Assembly: GCA_903865895.1 (NCBI GenBank)
Contig: CAIPLM010000096.1
Coordinates: forward strand, 1 to 64,000
Length of the DNA: 64,000 bases
Direction: 5' to 3'
DNA from: an uncultured Rhodospirillales bacterium
GTDB taxonomy: Bacteria; Pseudomonadota; Alphaproteobacteria; Acetobacterales; Acetobacteraceae
In this document: positions 7,398 through 15,636 of the stretch, one piece after another
Numbering within the stretch: position 1 is the stretch's first letter
Layout: each line of letters starts with the position of its first letter
Notes under the pieces: model-generated
Told to the model about the DNA's origin: nothing
Databases searched by the model: none
Seen by the model: only the letters and a program-made list of their open reading frames with translations
Program-made: the position numbers and the translations under genes

Positions 7398-9443
7398 TCA
7401 GCGGCACCCTTCCTGCAAGCCCGGCAGCCCCGGCGGCGGGCGGCGGAACTGTGTCGCCTGCTCGAAGGCGTAGGCAATCCGCAGCAGCGTCGCCTCACTC
7501 CAGGCCCGGCCGGTGAAGGTCGCACCAAGCGGAAACGGCGGCGTCTCCCGCCCATTCACCTCGGCGATAAACCCGGCCGGCACCTGCACGCTGGGATAAC
7601 CGGCCTTGGCCGCGATCGCCGCCCCCGCGGTGCCCGGAAACAGCACGGCATCGAGGCGGTTCTCGTCCATATAGGTGTCGAGCCCCTGGCTCCGCGACGC
7701 GCGCAAATCGTTCTGCCGCGCCGCGATATATTCCAGTTCCTTCAGATCGCCCCGCGTATTTTGCGCCGCGAGGAAAATGTCCTGCCCGAAGCGCAGCGCC
7801 TTGTCGCCATGGGTGAAGTTGAAATTCACGATATCGCCCAGGCTCTGGATCGCCGTGCCGCGCGCCCAGTCCTTCAGATAGGCGTTCATGTCGTGCTTCA
7901 GCTCATAAACGAACACGATCGGCAGCCGTGCCACCTTGTTGCGGTCGGGGCTCTCCGGGTTGGTATTGAGGATCGCCATGTCCGTCCCCGGCCCGCCAAT
8001 CCAGCCGGAGGTCGGGATGTTCTCCCGCACGATCACCGCCCCCGCATCCTGCAACGCGGTGATCACCTCCTCCATCACCACGCGGCCCTTGGGCGACAAG
8101 GTGCGCCAATAGACGTCATTGCCTGGGTCATTCGGGTCGGACGGCACGCCGATCCTCGCCCCGCGCAAGCCGTCGCGATCGAGTGACTTCAGGTAATCCA
8201 CCGGCTTCGGCGCCGCCGATGTCGCGGGGTCCAGCGGGTCCGGCCCGATCATCGCGTTCAACAGCAGCGCAGCATCCTGCACCGTGCGGGTCATCGGCCC
8301 GGCCGTGTCCTGGCTCGCGGCGATCGGGATGATGCCGGCGCGGCTGATCAGCCCCACCGTCGGCTTCACCGTCACCAAGCCGGACTGGCTGGCCGGCGAC
8401 AGCAGGGAGCCCGAGGTCTCCGTCCCAATCGCCGCCGCCGCCAGCCCCGCCGCGACAGCAACGCCGGAACCGGCGCTCGATCCACCGGGCGGCACGATCG
8501 GCACCCCCTTGGCATCCACCTCCGGCGCATAGGCATTGCGCACCTGGCCGCCCAGCGAGGAGTAGCCGGAGGGCATGCCAACGGCCAGAATATTGGCGAA
8601 TTCCGTGAGATTGGCCTTTCCAAGCACAATCGCGCCGGCCTTGCGCAGCCGCGCCGCCACTGTCGCATCGCGCTTGGCAAAGGCATCGGCAAGCGCGAGC
8701 GAACCGGCGGTAGTGTGCATCTCATCCGCGGTCGCGATGTTGTCCTTGAGCAGGATCGGAATGCCCTGCAGCGGCGGCCGCTTCCCCTTGGCAAAGCGCG
8801 CAGCATCGCTCGCCGCGGCCAACGACGCCGCCGCCGGGTTGACCTCACGCACCGAATTCAACCCCGGCCCGGCCCGATCATAGGCGGCGATGCGTGCGAG
8901 ATACGCCTTCACCAGCGTGGCGGCGGTGGTCTTGCCGTCCGACAGCGCCTGCTGGAGATCGGCGATCGAGGTATCCTCAACGCAAACGTCAGGCTTAGGG
9001 TTCGGCATCGCCGGTCGCTCCAGTGCGGGGGGTGGTTTGGCCACTGTGACGGCAGCCGGAGGAGGTGGAACCGGCGCCGGCGCCGCGGGAGCGGGCACCG
9101 GTGCCGGCGCGGCTTCGGCCACGGGCGGCGGCGCAGCGGCCGGCGCAGCTGCGGCCGCCAACGGCGCGGCAGGCGCGGCCTCGGTAACCGGCGCGACGGC
9201 AGGCGCTTCAACAGCGGGCGTCGCGGTCGCGTCCTCCATCACCGCAAGCGGCGGTGGTGGCGGCGGCAGCGGGATCACCTTGTAGCGCTGCTTCGGCGCC
9301 TCCGCTGCCTTGGCAGCCTTGGGAGCAGAGGATTTCGGCGCCACCGCGCGGTTCTGCTCGCCCTGCGCCCATGCCGGCGCCGCCCCCAGCAGCAGCGCCG
9401 CCAGCCCGGCGGCCAGCCCGGCGCCTATGCGGCGCTCAGCCAT
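7398..9443 (-). CDS. Secreted amidase (amidase signature family) with Pro/Ala-rich linker
   Basis: A 681-residue exported amidase. A signal peptide spans residues 1-27 (APAWAQ). A low-complexity Pro/Ala/Val linker runs from about 55 to 150. The amidase-signature domain fills 155-681. The Lys-cisSer-Ser triad is K233 (ILLKDNIA), S322 (GGSSAGSG) and S346 (TSGS); the 24-residue spacing between the two Ser matches fatty acid amide hydrolase. It hydrolyses an amide, substrate unknown, in the periplasm or at the envelope. The linker may cross peptidoglycan or tether the domain. The ATG lies inside the end of the upstream ammonia-lyase gene (8-base overlap), so the two are co-translated. Confidence 0.9.
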   Translation of the reverse strand: MAERRIGAGLAAGLAALLLGAAPAWAQGEQNRAVAPKSSAPKAAKAAEAPKQRYKVIPLPPPPPPLAVMEDATATPAVEAPAVAPVTEAAPAAPLAAAAAPAAAPPPVAEAAPAPVPAPAAPAPVPPPPAAVTVAKPPPALERPAMPNPKPDVCVEDTSIADLQQALSDGKTTAATLVKAYLARIAAYDRAGPGLNSVREVNPAAASLAAASDAARFAKGKRPPLQGIPILLKDNIATADEMHTTAGSLALADAFAKRDATVAARLRKAGAIVLGKANLTEFANILAVGMPSGYSSLGGQVRNAYAPEVDAKGVPIVPPGGSSAGSGVAVAAGLAAAAIGTETSGSLLSPASQSGLVTVKPTVGLISRAGIIPIAASQDTAGPMTRTVQDAALLLNAMIGPDPLDPATSAAPKPVDYLKSLDRDGLRGARIGVPSDPNDPGNDVYWRTLSPKGRVVMEEVITALQDAGAVIVRENIPTSGWIGGPGTDMAILNTNPESPDRNKVARLPIVFVYELKHDMNAYLKDWARGTAIQSLGDIVNFNFTHGDKALRFGQDIFLAAQNTRGDLKELEYIAARQNDLRASRSQGLDTYMDENRLDAVLFPGTAGAAIAAKAGYPSVQVPAGFIAEVNGRETPPFPLGATFTGRAWSEATLLRIAYAFEQATQFRRPPPGLPGLQEGCR

Positions 9444-10596
9444 TCCCGACCAATGCGCGATAAAGCTCCGGGTCCGTCGCCCCCTCGGTGCTGAACAGCA
9501 GCACGCGGCTCTCCGCGGTCAGCCCCAACGCCGCGCGGGCCGCGGGGTCGGCGGCGGCAAGCAGCAGCCCGGCGAGCCCAGCCACCCCCGATTCGCCGGC
9601 GACCATGCCAAGCCCGGCCAGCAGCCGCATACATTCCACCGCCGCCTCATCCGGCACCGCCATGAAGGCCGCAGCCCCCCGCGCCAGCTCCTGCCAGGCC
9701 AGCAGGCTCGGCTCACCACAGGCCAGCCCCGCCATCAGCGTATCGAGATCGCCGGGAATCGCGGTCGGCGTCCCCAATTCGGCGCTCACAAGCAGGCAGG
9801 CCGCCCGATCCGGCTCCACCACCACGATGGACGGGCCGGGGCGAAACCGCGCCCGCATCTGCACCGATACCGCCGCCGCCACCCCGCCAACGCCACCCTG
9901 GATGAACACGTGGGTCGGCGCCGGGCCGGACCACTGGTTGGCCGCCTCATCGGCCATCAGCCGATAACCCTGCATCACGTCGACCGGCACCTGGGTATAC
10001 CCCTCCCAGGACGTATCGGAGACCACGAACCAGCCATTGGCCGCGGCCGCCTCGGCCGCCGCCCGCACCGCGTCGTCATAGGTCCCGGGCACCCGGCGCA
10101 CCTCGGCGCCATAGGCGGCGATCGCGTCGACTCGGCCCTGGCTCACCGTCTCATGGACGTAGATCACACAGGCACAGCCGAATCGCTGCGCGCCCCAGGC
10201 GACCGAGCGGCCGTGATTGCCATCCGTCGCGCAGGTCACCGTGATCGCCCGCGTCGCCGCAGCATGGCTCCCGGCTACCAAATCGCGGGACGTGGCATTG
10301 CCCGTCACCCCGCGCCGCGCCAACTCGGCCGAGAGCACCTGCGCCACCGCATAGGCGCCGCCGAGCGCCTTGAAACTGCCCAATCCAAAGCGCGGGGCTT
10401 CATCCTTGATGCAGAGATCGGCGATCCCGGCCGCCTGCGCGATCGACGGGAAATCCCGCAGCGGCGTCGGGGCATAGCCCGGCCAGGAGGTGATTTCTGC
10501 CCGCGCACGCCGGTAGCCGCCATCGGGCAGCACCACCGTGCCGGGCGTCCCGGCGGCGGGATTGACGAACAGGCGGAACGGATGCGGGCTCAACAT
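9436..10596 (-). CDS. dpaL: Diaminopropionate ammonia-lyase
   Basis: A 386-residue fold-type II PLP enzyme that converts 2,3-diaminopropionate to pyruvate and ammonia. The PLP Lys is K76 in GLGSFKALGG. CATDGNHGRSVAWGA and the phosphate-binding loop GGVGGVAAAV are typical of this subgroup, as are the N-terminal FVNPAAG and WPGYAPTPLRD stretches. The length agrees with the E. coli YgeX enzyme. It is the first gene of a two-gene minus-strand operon with the secreted amidase, which suggests an amide-linked amino acid is released outside and deaminated inside (inference). Threonine dehydratase-like enzymes are the main alternative, but the N-terminus fits DAPAL better. Confidence 0.9.
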   Translation of the reverse strand: MLSPHPFRLFVNPAAGTPGTVVLPDGGYRRARAEITSWPGYAPTPLRDFPSIAQAAGIADLCIKDEAPRFGLGSFKALGGAYAVAQVLSAELARRGVTGNATSRDLVAGSHAAATRAITVTCATDGNHGRSVAWGAQRFGCACVIYVHETVSQGRVDAIAAYGAEVRRVPGTYDDAVRAAAEAAAANGWFVVSDTSWEGYTQVPVDVMQGYRLMADEAANQWSGPAPTHVFIQGGVGGVAAAVSVQMRARFRPGPSIVVVEPDRAACLLVSAELGTPTAIPGDLDTLMAGLACGEPSLLAWQELARGAAAFMAVPDEAAVECMRLLAGLGMVAGESGVAGLAGLLLAAADPAARAALGLTAESRVLLFSTEGATDPELYRALVGNG

Positions 10597-10676
10597 ACCG
10601 CCATCGTCCTTCGTCGCGCGCCGCGCCGCAAGATTGCCGATGCGCCGCCATCGGTTTCCGTCCGCCTACGCACCAT

Positions 10677-10690
10677 TTGATCTCCATCAA
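10677..10690. promoter_or_regulatory. FNR/FixK-type anaerobox TTGATCTCCATCAA
   Basis: A perfect TTGAT-N4-ATCAA palindrome, the consensus of FNR-family regulators. Its centre is 64 bases before the ATG of the 50-residue membrane protein. If the site sits at -41.5 (class II activation), transcription would begin near 10725, leaving a leader of about 23 bases with its ribosome-binding site. It also lies 81 bases upstream of divergent dpaL and could affect that gene. Confidence 0.75.
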
Positions 10691-10747
10691 TGTGCGCCCC
10701 CGAACCCCGGCGCCAGATTTCACCATCCGAAACCGGAGGAACAGGAC

Positions 10748-10900
10748 ATGACGACCAGTGAGACTGCCTACATGGTGATGGTGCTCGCGACCTTTGCTGT
10801 TTTCAGCGTGTCGCTGCTGGCCGCCACCTGGCGCTACGAGCGCAGCCGCCCGGCCGCCAAGGCGCAGAGCGAAGCCCAGGGCCAACCCGCGCACGCCTGA
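10748..10900 (+). CDS. Small single-span membrane protein (50 aa)
   Basis: A 50-residue protein with one transmembrane helix (about residues 8-28, MVMVLATFAVFSVSLLAAT) and a charged cytosolic tail (WRYERSRPAAKAQSE). A clear ribosome-binding site (GGAGGA, 10735-10740) decides the ATG at 10748; a longer frame upstream has no coding look. It sits alone behind a perfect anaerobox, so expression under low oxygen is expected. The form resembles small accessory subunits of terminal oxidases or other respiratory complexes, but there is no specific motif and no such complex in the window. Confidence 0.7.
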   Translation: MTTSETAYMVMVLATFAVFSVSLLAATWRYERSRPAAKAQSEAQGQPAHA

Positions 10901-10945
10901 TCGGCGACGCCACCCCGCACGCGCCCCCCTTCCGCTTGCCGGGCT

Positions 10946-10963
10946 CCCCGGTCTATTCCGGGG
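10946..10963. terminator. Short hairpin after the small membrane protein gene
   Basis: CCCCGG (10946-10951), loop TCTATT, CCGGGG (10958-10963). It lies in the 85-base gap before the DenD-like gene, whose ribosome-binding site (AGGAGGGCG) follows at about 10976. There is no T-run, so any terminator role is uncertain. Confidence 0.3.
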
Positions 10964-10985
10964 GCCTACGATCTAGGAGGGCGCG

Positions 10986-11960
10986 ATGCGGATCACTATT
11001 CTCGGCGGCGGCGGGTTTCTCGGCCGCAAGCTGGCATTGCGGCTGGCCGAGGAAGGCACGCTCGGCGGCCGCCCCATCACGGCGATGACGCTGTTTGACC
11101 TCGCCGCCCCCGCCCCCTTCCCCGCTCCTTTCCCGCTGACCTGCCTCGGCGGTGACATCGCCGAACTGCCGGAAGCCGCGATCCCGTCCGGCACCGACGT
11201 GATCTTCCACCTCGCCGCCGTCGTCAGCGCCGCCGCCGAAGCCGATTACGACCTCGGCCGCCGCGTCAATCTGCGCGGCACGGATGCGGTGATCGACGCC
11301 TGCCGTCGCCTCGCCGCCCCGCCCCGCGTGGTGTTCACCAGCTCCATCGCCACCTTCTCCGGCGGCCAGGGCAGCATCCTCGATGACGGCGCGCGGCAGA
11401 TTCCCGCCAATTCCTACGGCACCCAAAAGGCCGCCGCCGAAATGCTGCTGGCGGACGCCACGCGCCGCGGCTTCATGGATGCGGTGTGCCTCCGCCTGCC
11501 CACCATCATCGTCCGCCCCGGCCGCCCCAACAAAGCCGCCAGCTCCTTCTTCTCCGCCATCGTCCGCGAACCGATGCTGGGGCTGGAGACCGAACTGCCG
11601 GTGCCCGACGATTTCGCGGTGTGGGTGGCGAGCCCGCGCAGCGCGGTCGGCTGGCTGATCCACGCCGCCGCGATGGATACCGCCCCCCTTGGGCTCGACC
11701 GCTCGCTCAACCTGCCGGGCATGAGCGTCAAAGTCGGCGAGATCCTCGCCGCGATGGACCAGGTGCGCCAGGGCGCCAGCTCGCTGGTGAAGCGCGTGGC
11801 AGACCCAGTGATCGCCGGCATCGTCGGCGGCTGGCCCCCCGGCTTCCGCGCCGAACGCGCCCCGGCCAACGGCTTCGCCCGCCACGAACCGCTGATCGAC
11901 GTGATCCGCGCCTTCGTCGCCGATGACCTGGAAGCAACGCGACTCGATCGCGGACTCTGA
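10986..11960 (+). CDS. denD: NAD-dependent epimerase/dehydratase, D-erythronate dehydrogenase-like
   Basis: A 324-residue extended SDR. The NAD motif GGGGFLG is at about residues 7-13, with FHLAAVVSAAAE in the cofactor-binding region and FTSSIATF before the catalytic pair Y144/K148 (YGTQK). The sequence VCLRLPTIIVRPGRPNKAASSFFSAIVREP is characteristic of the DenD group, which oxidises D-erythronate to 2-oxo-tetronate. The usual partners (Otn kinase, isomerase, aldolase) are absent here, so the physiological substrate is less certain. A strong ribosome-binding site (AGGAGG) precedes the ATG. Confidence 0.85.
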   Translation: MRITILGGGGFLGRKLALRLAEEGTLGGRPITAMTLFDLAAPAPFPAPFPLTCLGGDIAELPEAAIPSGTDVIFHLAAVVSAAAEADYDLGRRVNLRGTDAVIDACRRLAAPPRVVFTSSIATFSGGQGSILDDGARQIPANSYGTQKAAAEMLLADATRRGFMDAVCLRLPTIIVRPGRPNKAASSFFSAIVREPMLGLETELPVPDDFAVWVASPRSAVGWLIHAAAMDTAPLGLDRSLNLPGMSVKVGEILAAMDQVRQGASSLVKRVADPVIAGIVGGWPPGFRAERAPANGFARHEPLIDVIRAFVADDLEATRLDRGL

Positions 11961-12149
11961 GCGCAAGCGCGCATATCGCCTTGATTGCGCCCGATTGCGG
12001 GTTCACAAGGCATCAGGCCGCGCGCCGCCGGAGGTTTCTCCGGCGCGGATGGGTCGGCCGCTGGGGTGGATGAGACACGACTGCATCTCGCCGGATCGGA
12101 TGACGGGCACGAAGCGGGCAATAGCCCGGCTTCGGAGGCGCCGCTGAGC

Positions 12150-13928
12150 GTGTCCTCCTCCAGCACCCGCCGCCGCGCCATCGGCGAATTCGTCCTCCAT
12201 GCCCCGCAAATGCTGCGCGCTCTGGTGCGCGCCGACGAGGCCTGGCTGGTGGCACTCTCCGCCGTCGTCGGCATCATCGCCGGAATCTGCGTCACCGCGA
12301 TCAGCCTGGTCACCCAGTTCATGCACCGCCTGCTGTTCCAACTCGGCCCGCATCAGCGGCTGAGCGGGCAGGTCGAGGTACCCCCGCTGAATACCGTGCT
12401 GGCCCTCACCATCGGCGGGCTGCTGGTTGGCCTCGCCGGCCTCGCGATCGCCCGCTGGTGGCCCCGCCGCGCGGTGGACCCGATCGAGGCCAACGCCCTC
12501 TACGGCGGACGAATGTCCCTCAATGACAGTCTGTTGGTGGTTGGCCAGACCATGCTCTCCAACGGCGTCGGCGCCTCGGTCGGGCTGGAAGCCGCCTACA
12601 CCCAGATCGGCGCGGCGCTCGCCAGCCGCTTCGGCCGCATGTTCCGCCTCCGCCGCAATGATCTCCGCCTGCTCGTCGGCTGCGGCACCGCCGGCGCCAT
12701 CGCGGCGGCCTTCAACGCCCCGCTCTGCGGCGCCTTTTACGCCTTCGAACTGGTGATCGGCACCTACGCGGTCGCCAACCTCGCCCCGGTCGGCATGGCC
12801 GCGATCTCGGCCGTTACGGTGGTCCGCTTGCTGATCCCCGACGAATACGGCTTCGAGCTGCGCGTGCCGACGGCGATCGAGCCGGTAAGCTACCTGCCCA
12901 TCCTCGCACTCGGCATCATCTGCGCCTTCGCCGGCATCGCCATCATGCGCGGCGTGACGCTCACCGAAACGCTGTTCCGCCGCAGCGGCGTACCCACCTG
13001 GGCGCGCCCGGCGATCGGCGGCCTGGTGGTGGGGCTACTCGCCCTGGTCTCCCCCCAGGTGCTCTCCTCCGGCCACGCCGCCCTGCAAGTCGGCCTCGAC
13101 GCACCCTACGGACTCGGCCAGATCGCGACCCTCATCGTCCTGAAATCCGTCGCCTCCGCGGTCTCGCTCGGCTCGGGCTTCCGCGGCGGGCTGTTCTTCG
13201 CCTCGCTCTTCCTCGGCGCCCTCGTCGGCAAACTCTTCGCCGCCGCCCTCGGCGCCTTCGCCTTCATGGCCGCCGTGCCGACGGTGGTATGCGCCCTGGT
13301 AGGCATGAGCGCGCTCGCGGTGGCCATCGTCGGCGGGCCGCTGACCATGACCTTCCTCGCCCTCGAAAGCACCGGCAGCTTCCCGCTGACCGTCGCGGTG
13401 ATCGCCGCCAGCGTGGTCTCGGCGCTCACCGTGCGGCGCGCCTTCGGCTACTCCTTCGCCACCTGGCGCTTTCATCTCCGCGGCGAGGCGATTCGCAGCG
13501 CGGTCGATATCGGCTGGATGCGCAGCCTCACCGTCGGGCGGATGATGCGGCGCGAAGTGCGCACCGCCCGTGTCGACACCAGCCTCGCCGCCTTCCGGCG
13601 TGACGTTCCGCTCGGCTCCACCGCCCGCGTGGTGGCGGTGGATGCGGCGAATAAATACGCCGGCATCGTTTTGGTCGCCGAAGTCCACGCGCTGGCGAGC
13701 CGGCAGGGCACACTGGCCGACCTGCTGCACTACCAGCGTGACGTGCTGACGCCGCAAATGAGCATCAAGGACGCCGTCGCCCTTTTCGAGGCCGCGGAGG
13801 CTGACGCGCTCGCGGTGGTGGAAAGTGCGGAAACACGCCGCGTGGTCGGCGTGCTGACCGAGCAATACGCGCTCCGCCGCTACAGCGAGGAACTCGAGCG
13901 CCGGCGCCGCGAATTGTCCGGCGAATAG
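12150..13928 (+). CDS. ClC-family chloride channel/transporter
   Basis: An approximately 592-residue membrane protein of the voltage-gated chloride channel family with about ten or more hydrophobic segments. The filter region GASVGLEAAYTQIGAAL keeps the gating Glu of the GREGP motif, and GSGFRGGLFFASLFLGALVGK matches the GxFxP region. The C-terminal cytosolic part includes a CBS-like repeat (SIKDAVALFEAAEADALAVVES...GVLTEQYALRRY). The start is unclear: GTG 12150 has GGAGG 11 bases upstream and is preferred; GTG 12066 or TTG 11985 would add up to 55 residues of low-complexity N-terminus. It carries Cl- or exchanges Cl-/H+, as in acid resistance; which of the two cannot be read here. Confidence 0.88.
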   Translation: MSSSSTRRRAIGEFVLHAPQMLRALVRADEAWLVALSAVVGIIAGICVTAISLVTQFMHRLLFQLGPHQRLSGQVEVPPLNTVLALTIGGLLVGLAGLAIARWWPRRAVDPIEANALYGGRMSLNDSLLVVGQTMLSNGVGASVGLEAAYTQIGAALASRFGRMFRLRRNDLRLLVGCGTAGAIAAAFNAPLCGAFYAFELVIGTYAVANLAPVGMAAISAVTVVRLLIPDEYGFELRVPTAIEPVSYLPILALGIICAFAGIAIMRGVTLTETLFRRSGVPTWARPAIGGLVVGLLALVSPQVLSSGHAALQVGLDAPYGLGQIATLIVLKSVASAVSLGSGFRGGLFFASLFLGALVGKLFAAALGAFAFMAAVPTVVCALVGMSALAVAIVGGPLTMTFLALESTGSFPLTVAVIAASVVSALTVRRAFGYSFATWRFHLRGEAIRSAVDIGWMRSLTVGRMMRREVRTARVDTSLAAFRRDVPLGSTARVVAVDAANKYAGIVLVAEVHALASRQGTLADLLHYQRDVLTPQMSIKDAVALFEAAEADALAVVESAETRRVVGVLTEQYALRRYSEELERRRRELSGE

Positions 13929-13930
13929 CG

Positions 13931-13974
13931 CACAAGCCCGGACACGTACCGATTGCGTCCGGCTCGCGCTTGTG
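13931..13974. terminator. Two-part hairpin after the ClC gene
   Basis: CACAAGC (13931-13937) pairs with GCTTGTG (13968-13974), with an inner stem CCGGAC (13938-13943) to GTCCGG (13957-13962). It begins two bases after the ClC stop and probably ends or protects that transcript. No T-tract follows. Confidence 0.45.
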
Positions 13975-14193
13975 CCTAACCTAGCTCAACGGGCCGAAAA
14001 GGCGCGGTAAAAACAGCATTTGCCTTAGGCAATGCCGGGAAGGAAAGCCACCGTCCGCCTTAATGGACATCAGCACTTTTCCGGCAGGCACGGGCAGGTC
14101 ATGACTGGGACATGACCTTCTCGATCGTCTCGACGCCGAAGGCGTGCGTGAGAGGTGCCGGTAACGTCCGGCGGTTCAGGGAGGCGACAAAAA
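13975..14193. promoter_or_regulatory. Leader region of the first sugar ABC operon with two inverted repeats
   Basis: No gene is seen in this 219-base gap. It contains TTGCCTTAGGCAA (14020-14032; arms TTGCC/GGCAA) and GGTCATG (14097-14103) paired with CATGACC (14111-14117) around a 7-base loop. Either could bind a regulator. The ribosome-binding site of the binding-protein gene is AGGGAGG at about 14178-14184. I could not place a convincing -35/-10 pair. Confidence 0.4.
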
Positions 14194-15534
14194 ATGAGCA
14201 CGACACGTGTCACACGCCGTACTGCCCTCAAAATCGGAGCCGCAACCGCGGCTCTCCCCCTGGTGCATATCCGCACCGCCGGGGCAGCGGGCAAGGTCTC
14301 GATTTTCTTCTGGGACCACTGGGTCCCCGCCGGCAACGACGTCATCAAGAAACAGGTCGCGGCCTGGTCCGAAAAAAACAAAGTCGACGTGCAGGCCGAC
14401 TTCATCACCTCTATGGGCAATCAGACCCTGCTCACCATCAACGCCGAGGCGCAGGCCAAGCGCGGCCATGATGTGATCACCATCGGCAACTGGCTGGTGC
14501 GCGATCAGGCGGATCTGCTGGAGCCCGTCGATGACATCGTCGGGCGGCTCGAGAAGCAGTACGGCCCGGCCAACCGGGTGGCCAATTACTTCGGCAAGGC
14601 CAAGAACAAATGGGCCGCGGTCCCCTCCTCCTGGGGCACGCAGAACAAGGGCCCCGCCGGGCGCATCTCACTCCTGAAGCAGCACGCCGGCATCGACATC
14701 CAGAAAATGTATCCCGCCGCCGATGGCGCGGAGACGCCCGAGGCCAAGGCCTGGACGCTGGATGCCATGCTCAAGGCCGCCGAAGCCATGCACAAGGCGG
14801 GCTTCCCCTTCGGTATCGGCCTCGGCACCACCGCCGACAACGTCGATACCGCGGGCTCGATCTTTGCGTCCTTCGGCGCAGAGCTGGTGGATGCGGACGG
14901 CAAGATCCAGATCAAATCTGCAGCCGTCCGCCAGGCGCTCGAATATTGCCAGAAGCTGGTCAAGTTCCTGCCGGACGACGCGCAGTCCTGGGACGACGCC
15001 TCCAACAACCGCGCCCTGATCTCGGGGAAGTCCGCGCTGATCTACAACCCGCCATCGGCCTGGGCGGTTGCCGTCCGCGACGCCCCGGACGTCGCGAAGG
15101 ATTGCTGGCACTTCCCGGTGCCCGCCGGCCCCAAGGGCCGCTTCGTGCCGCATAACATCAACTTCTGGGGCATCTGGCAGTTCGCCCAGAACAAGTCCGC
15201 CGCCAAGGATCTGGTCGAATATCTGATGCAGATCGAGAACGTCGACGCCCGCTCGCTCGCGGTGCTCGGCTACGACCTGCCGCCGTTCCAGAAGATGAAC
15301 GAGTCGAAAGTGTGGGACAACATCGGCCCGCCCACCGGCTCGGTCTATAACTATCCCGTGCGCAAGCAGCACAACGCCATCGAACACGTCGCGCATATGC
15401 CGGCGCCGGCCGATATTGCAGTGCAGATCTATAATCGCGGCACCCTGCCGACGATGCTCGCCAAGCTGAAGAGCGGCGAGTCGATCGACGCTGTGATCAA
15501 CTGGGGTACCAAGGAACTCGAGGGCTTCCTCTGA
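14194..15534 (+). CDS. Sugar ABC transporter substrate-binding protein (family 1)
   Basis: A 446-residue periplasmic binding protein. The N-terminus has a twin-arginine-type signal (TRRTALKIGAATAALPL), so it is likely exported folded by Tat. The ATG at 14194 follows AGGGAGG; an in-frame start 13 codons earlier lacks such a site. The mature part begins AAGKVSIFFWDHWVP, typical of family 1 extracellular solute-binding proteins of carbohydrates. It is first in an operon with two permeases and an ATPase. Trp and aromatic residues are frequent, as in sugar-stacking sites, but the ligand cannot be named. Confidence 0.9.
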   Translation: MSTTRVTRRTALKIGAATAALPLVHIRTAGAAGKVSIFFWDHWVPAGNDVIKKQVAAWSEKNKVDVQADFITSMGNQTLLTINAEAQAKRGHDVITIGNWLVRDQADLLEPVDDIVGRLEKQYGPANRVANYFGKAKNKWAAVPSSWGTQNKGPAGRISLLKQHAGIDIQKMYPAADGAETPEAKAWTLDAMLKAAEAMHKAGFPFGIGLGTTADNVDTAGSIFASFGAELVDADGKIQIKSAAVRQALEYCQKLVKFLPDDAQSWDDASNNRALISGKSALIYNPPSAWAVAVRDAPDVAKDCWHFPVPAGPKGRFVPHNINFWGIWQFAQNKSAAKDLVEYLMQIENVDARSLAVLGYDLPPFQKMNESKVWDNIGPPTGSVYNYPVRKQHNAIEHVAHMPAPADIAVQIYNRGTLPTMLAKLKSGESIDAVINWGTKELEGFL

Positions 15535-15542
15535 GTTTCCTG

Positions 15543-15573
15543 GCCGCGCCGGGGGCTTGCCCTCCGGCGCGGC
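15543..15573 (+). terminator. Intercistronic stem-loop after the binding-protein gene
   Basis: GCCGCGCCGG (15543-15552) pairs perfectly with CCGGCGCGGC (15564-15573), with an inner GGGC-TT-GCCC stem. A short T-run (CATTTTC) follows about six bases later. It lies between the binding protein and the permeases. Such structures commonly act as partial terminators or 3' stabilisers so that the binding protein is made in excess. Confidence 0.7.
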
Positions 15574-15636
15574 GCCTCATTTTCGGCCCCGCCCAAAGCG
15601 GCGGCGCGACACGGCTAGCCGCTACGGGAGGCAGGC

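Noticed and set aside
11985-12149. Long N-terminal extension of the ClC protein
   Set aside because: TTG/GTG starts without a ribosome-binding site and low-complexity sequence; GTG 12150 has GGAGG upstream.
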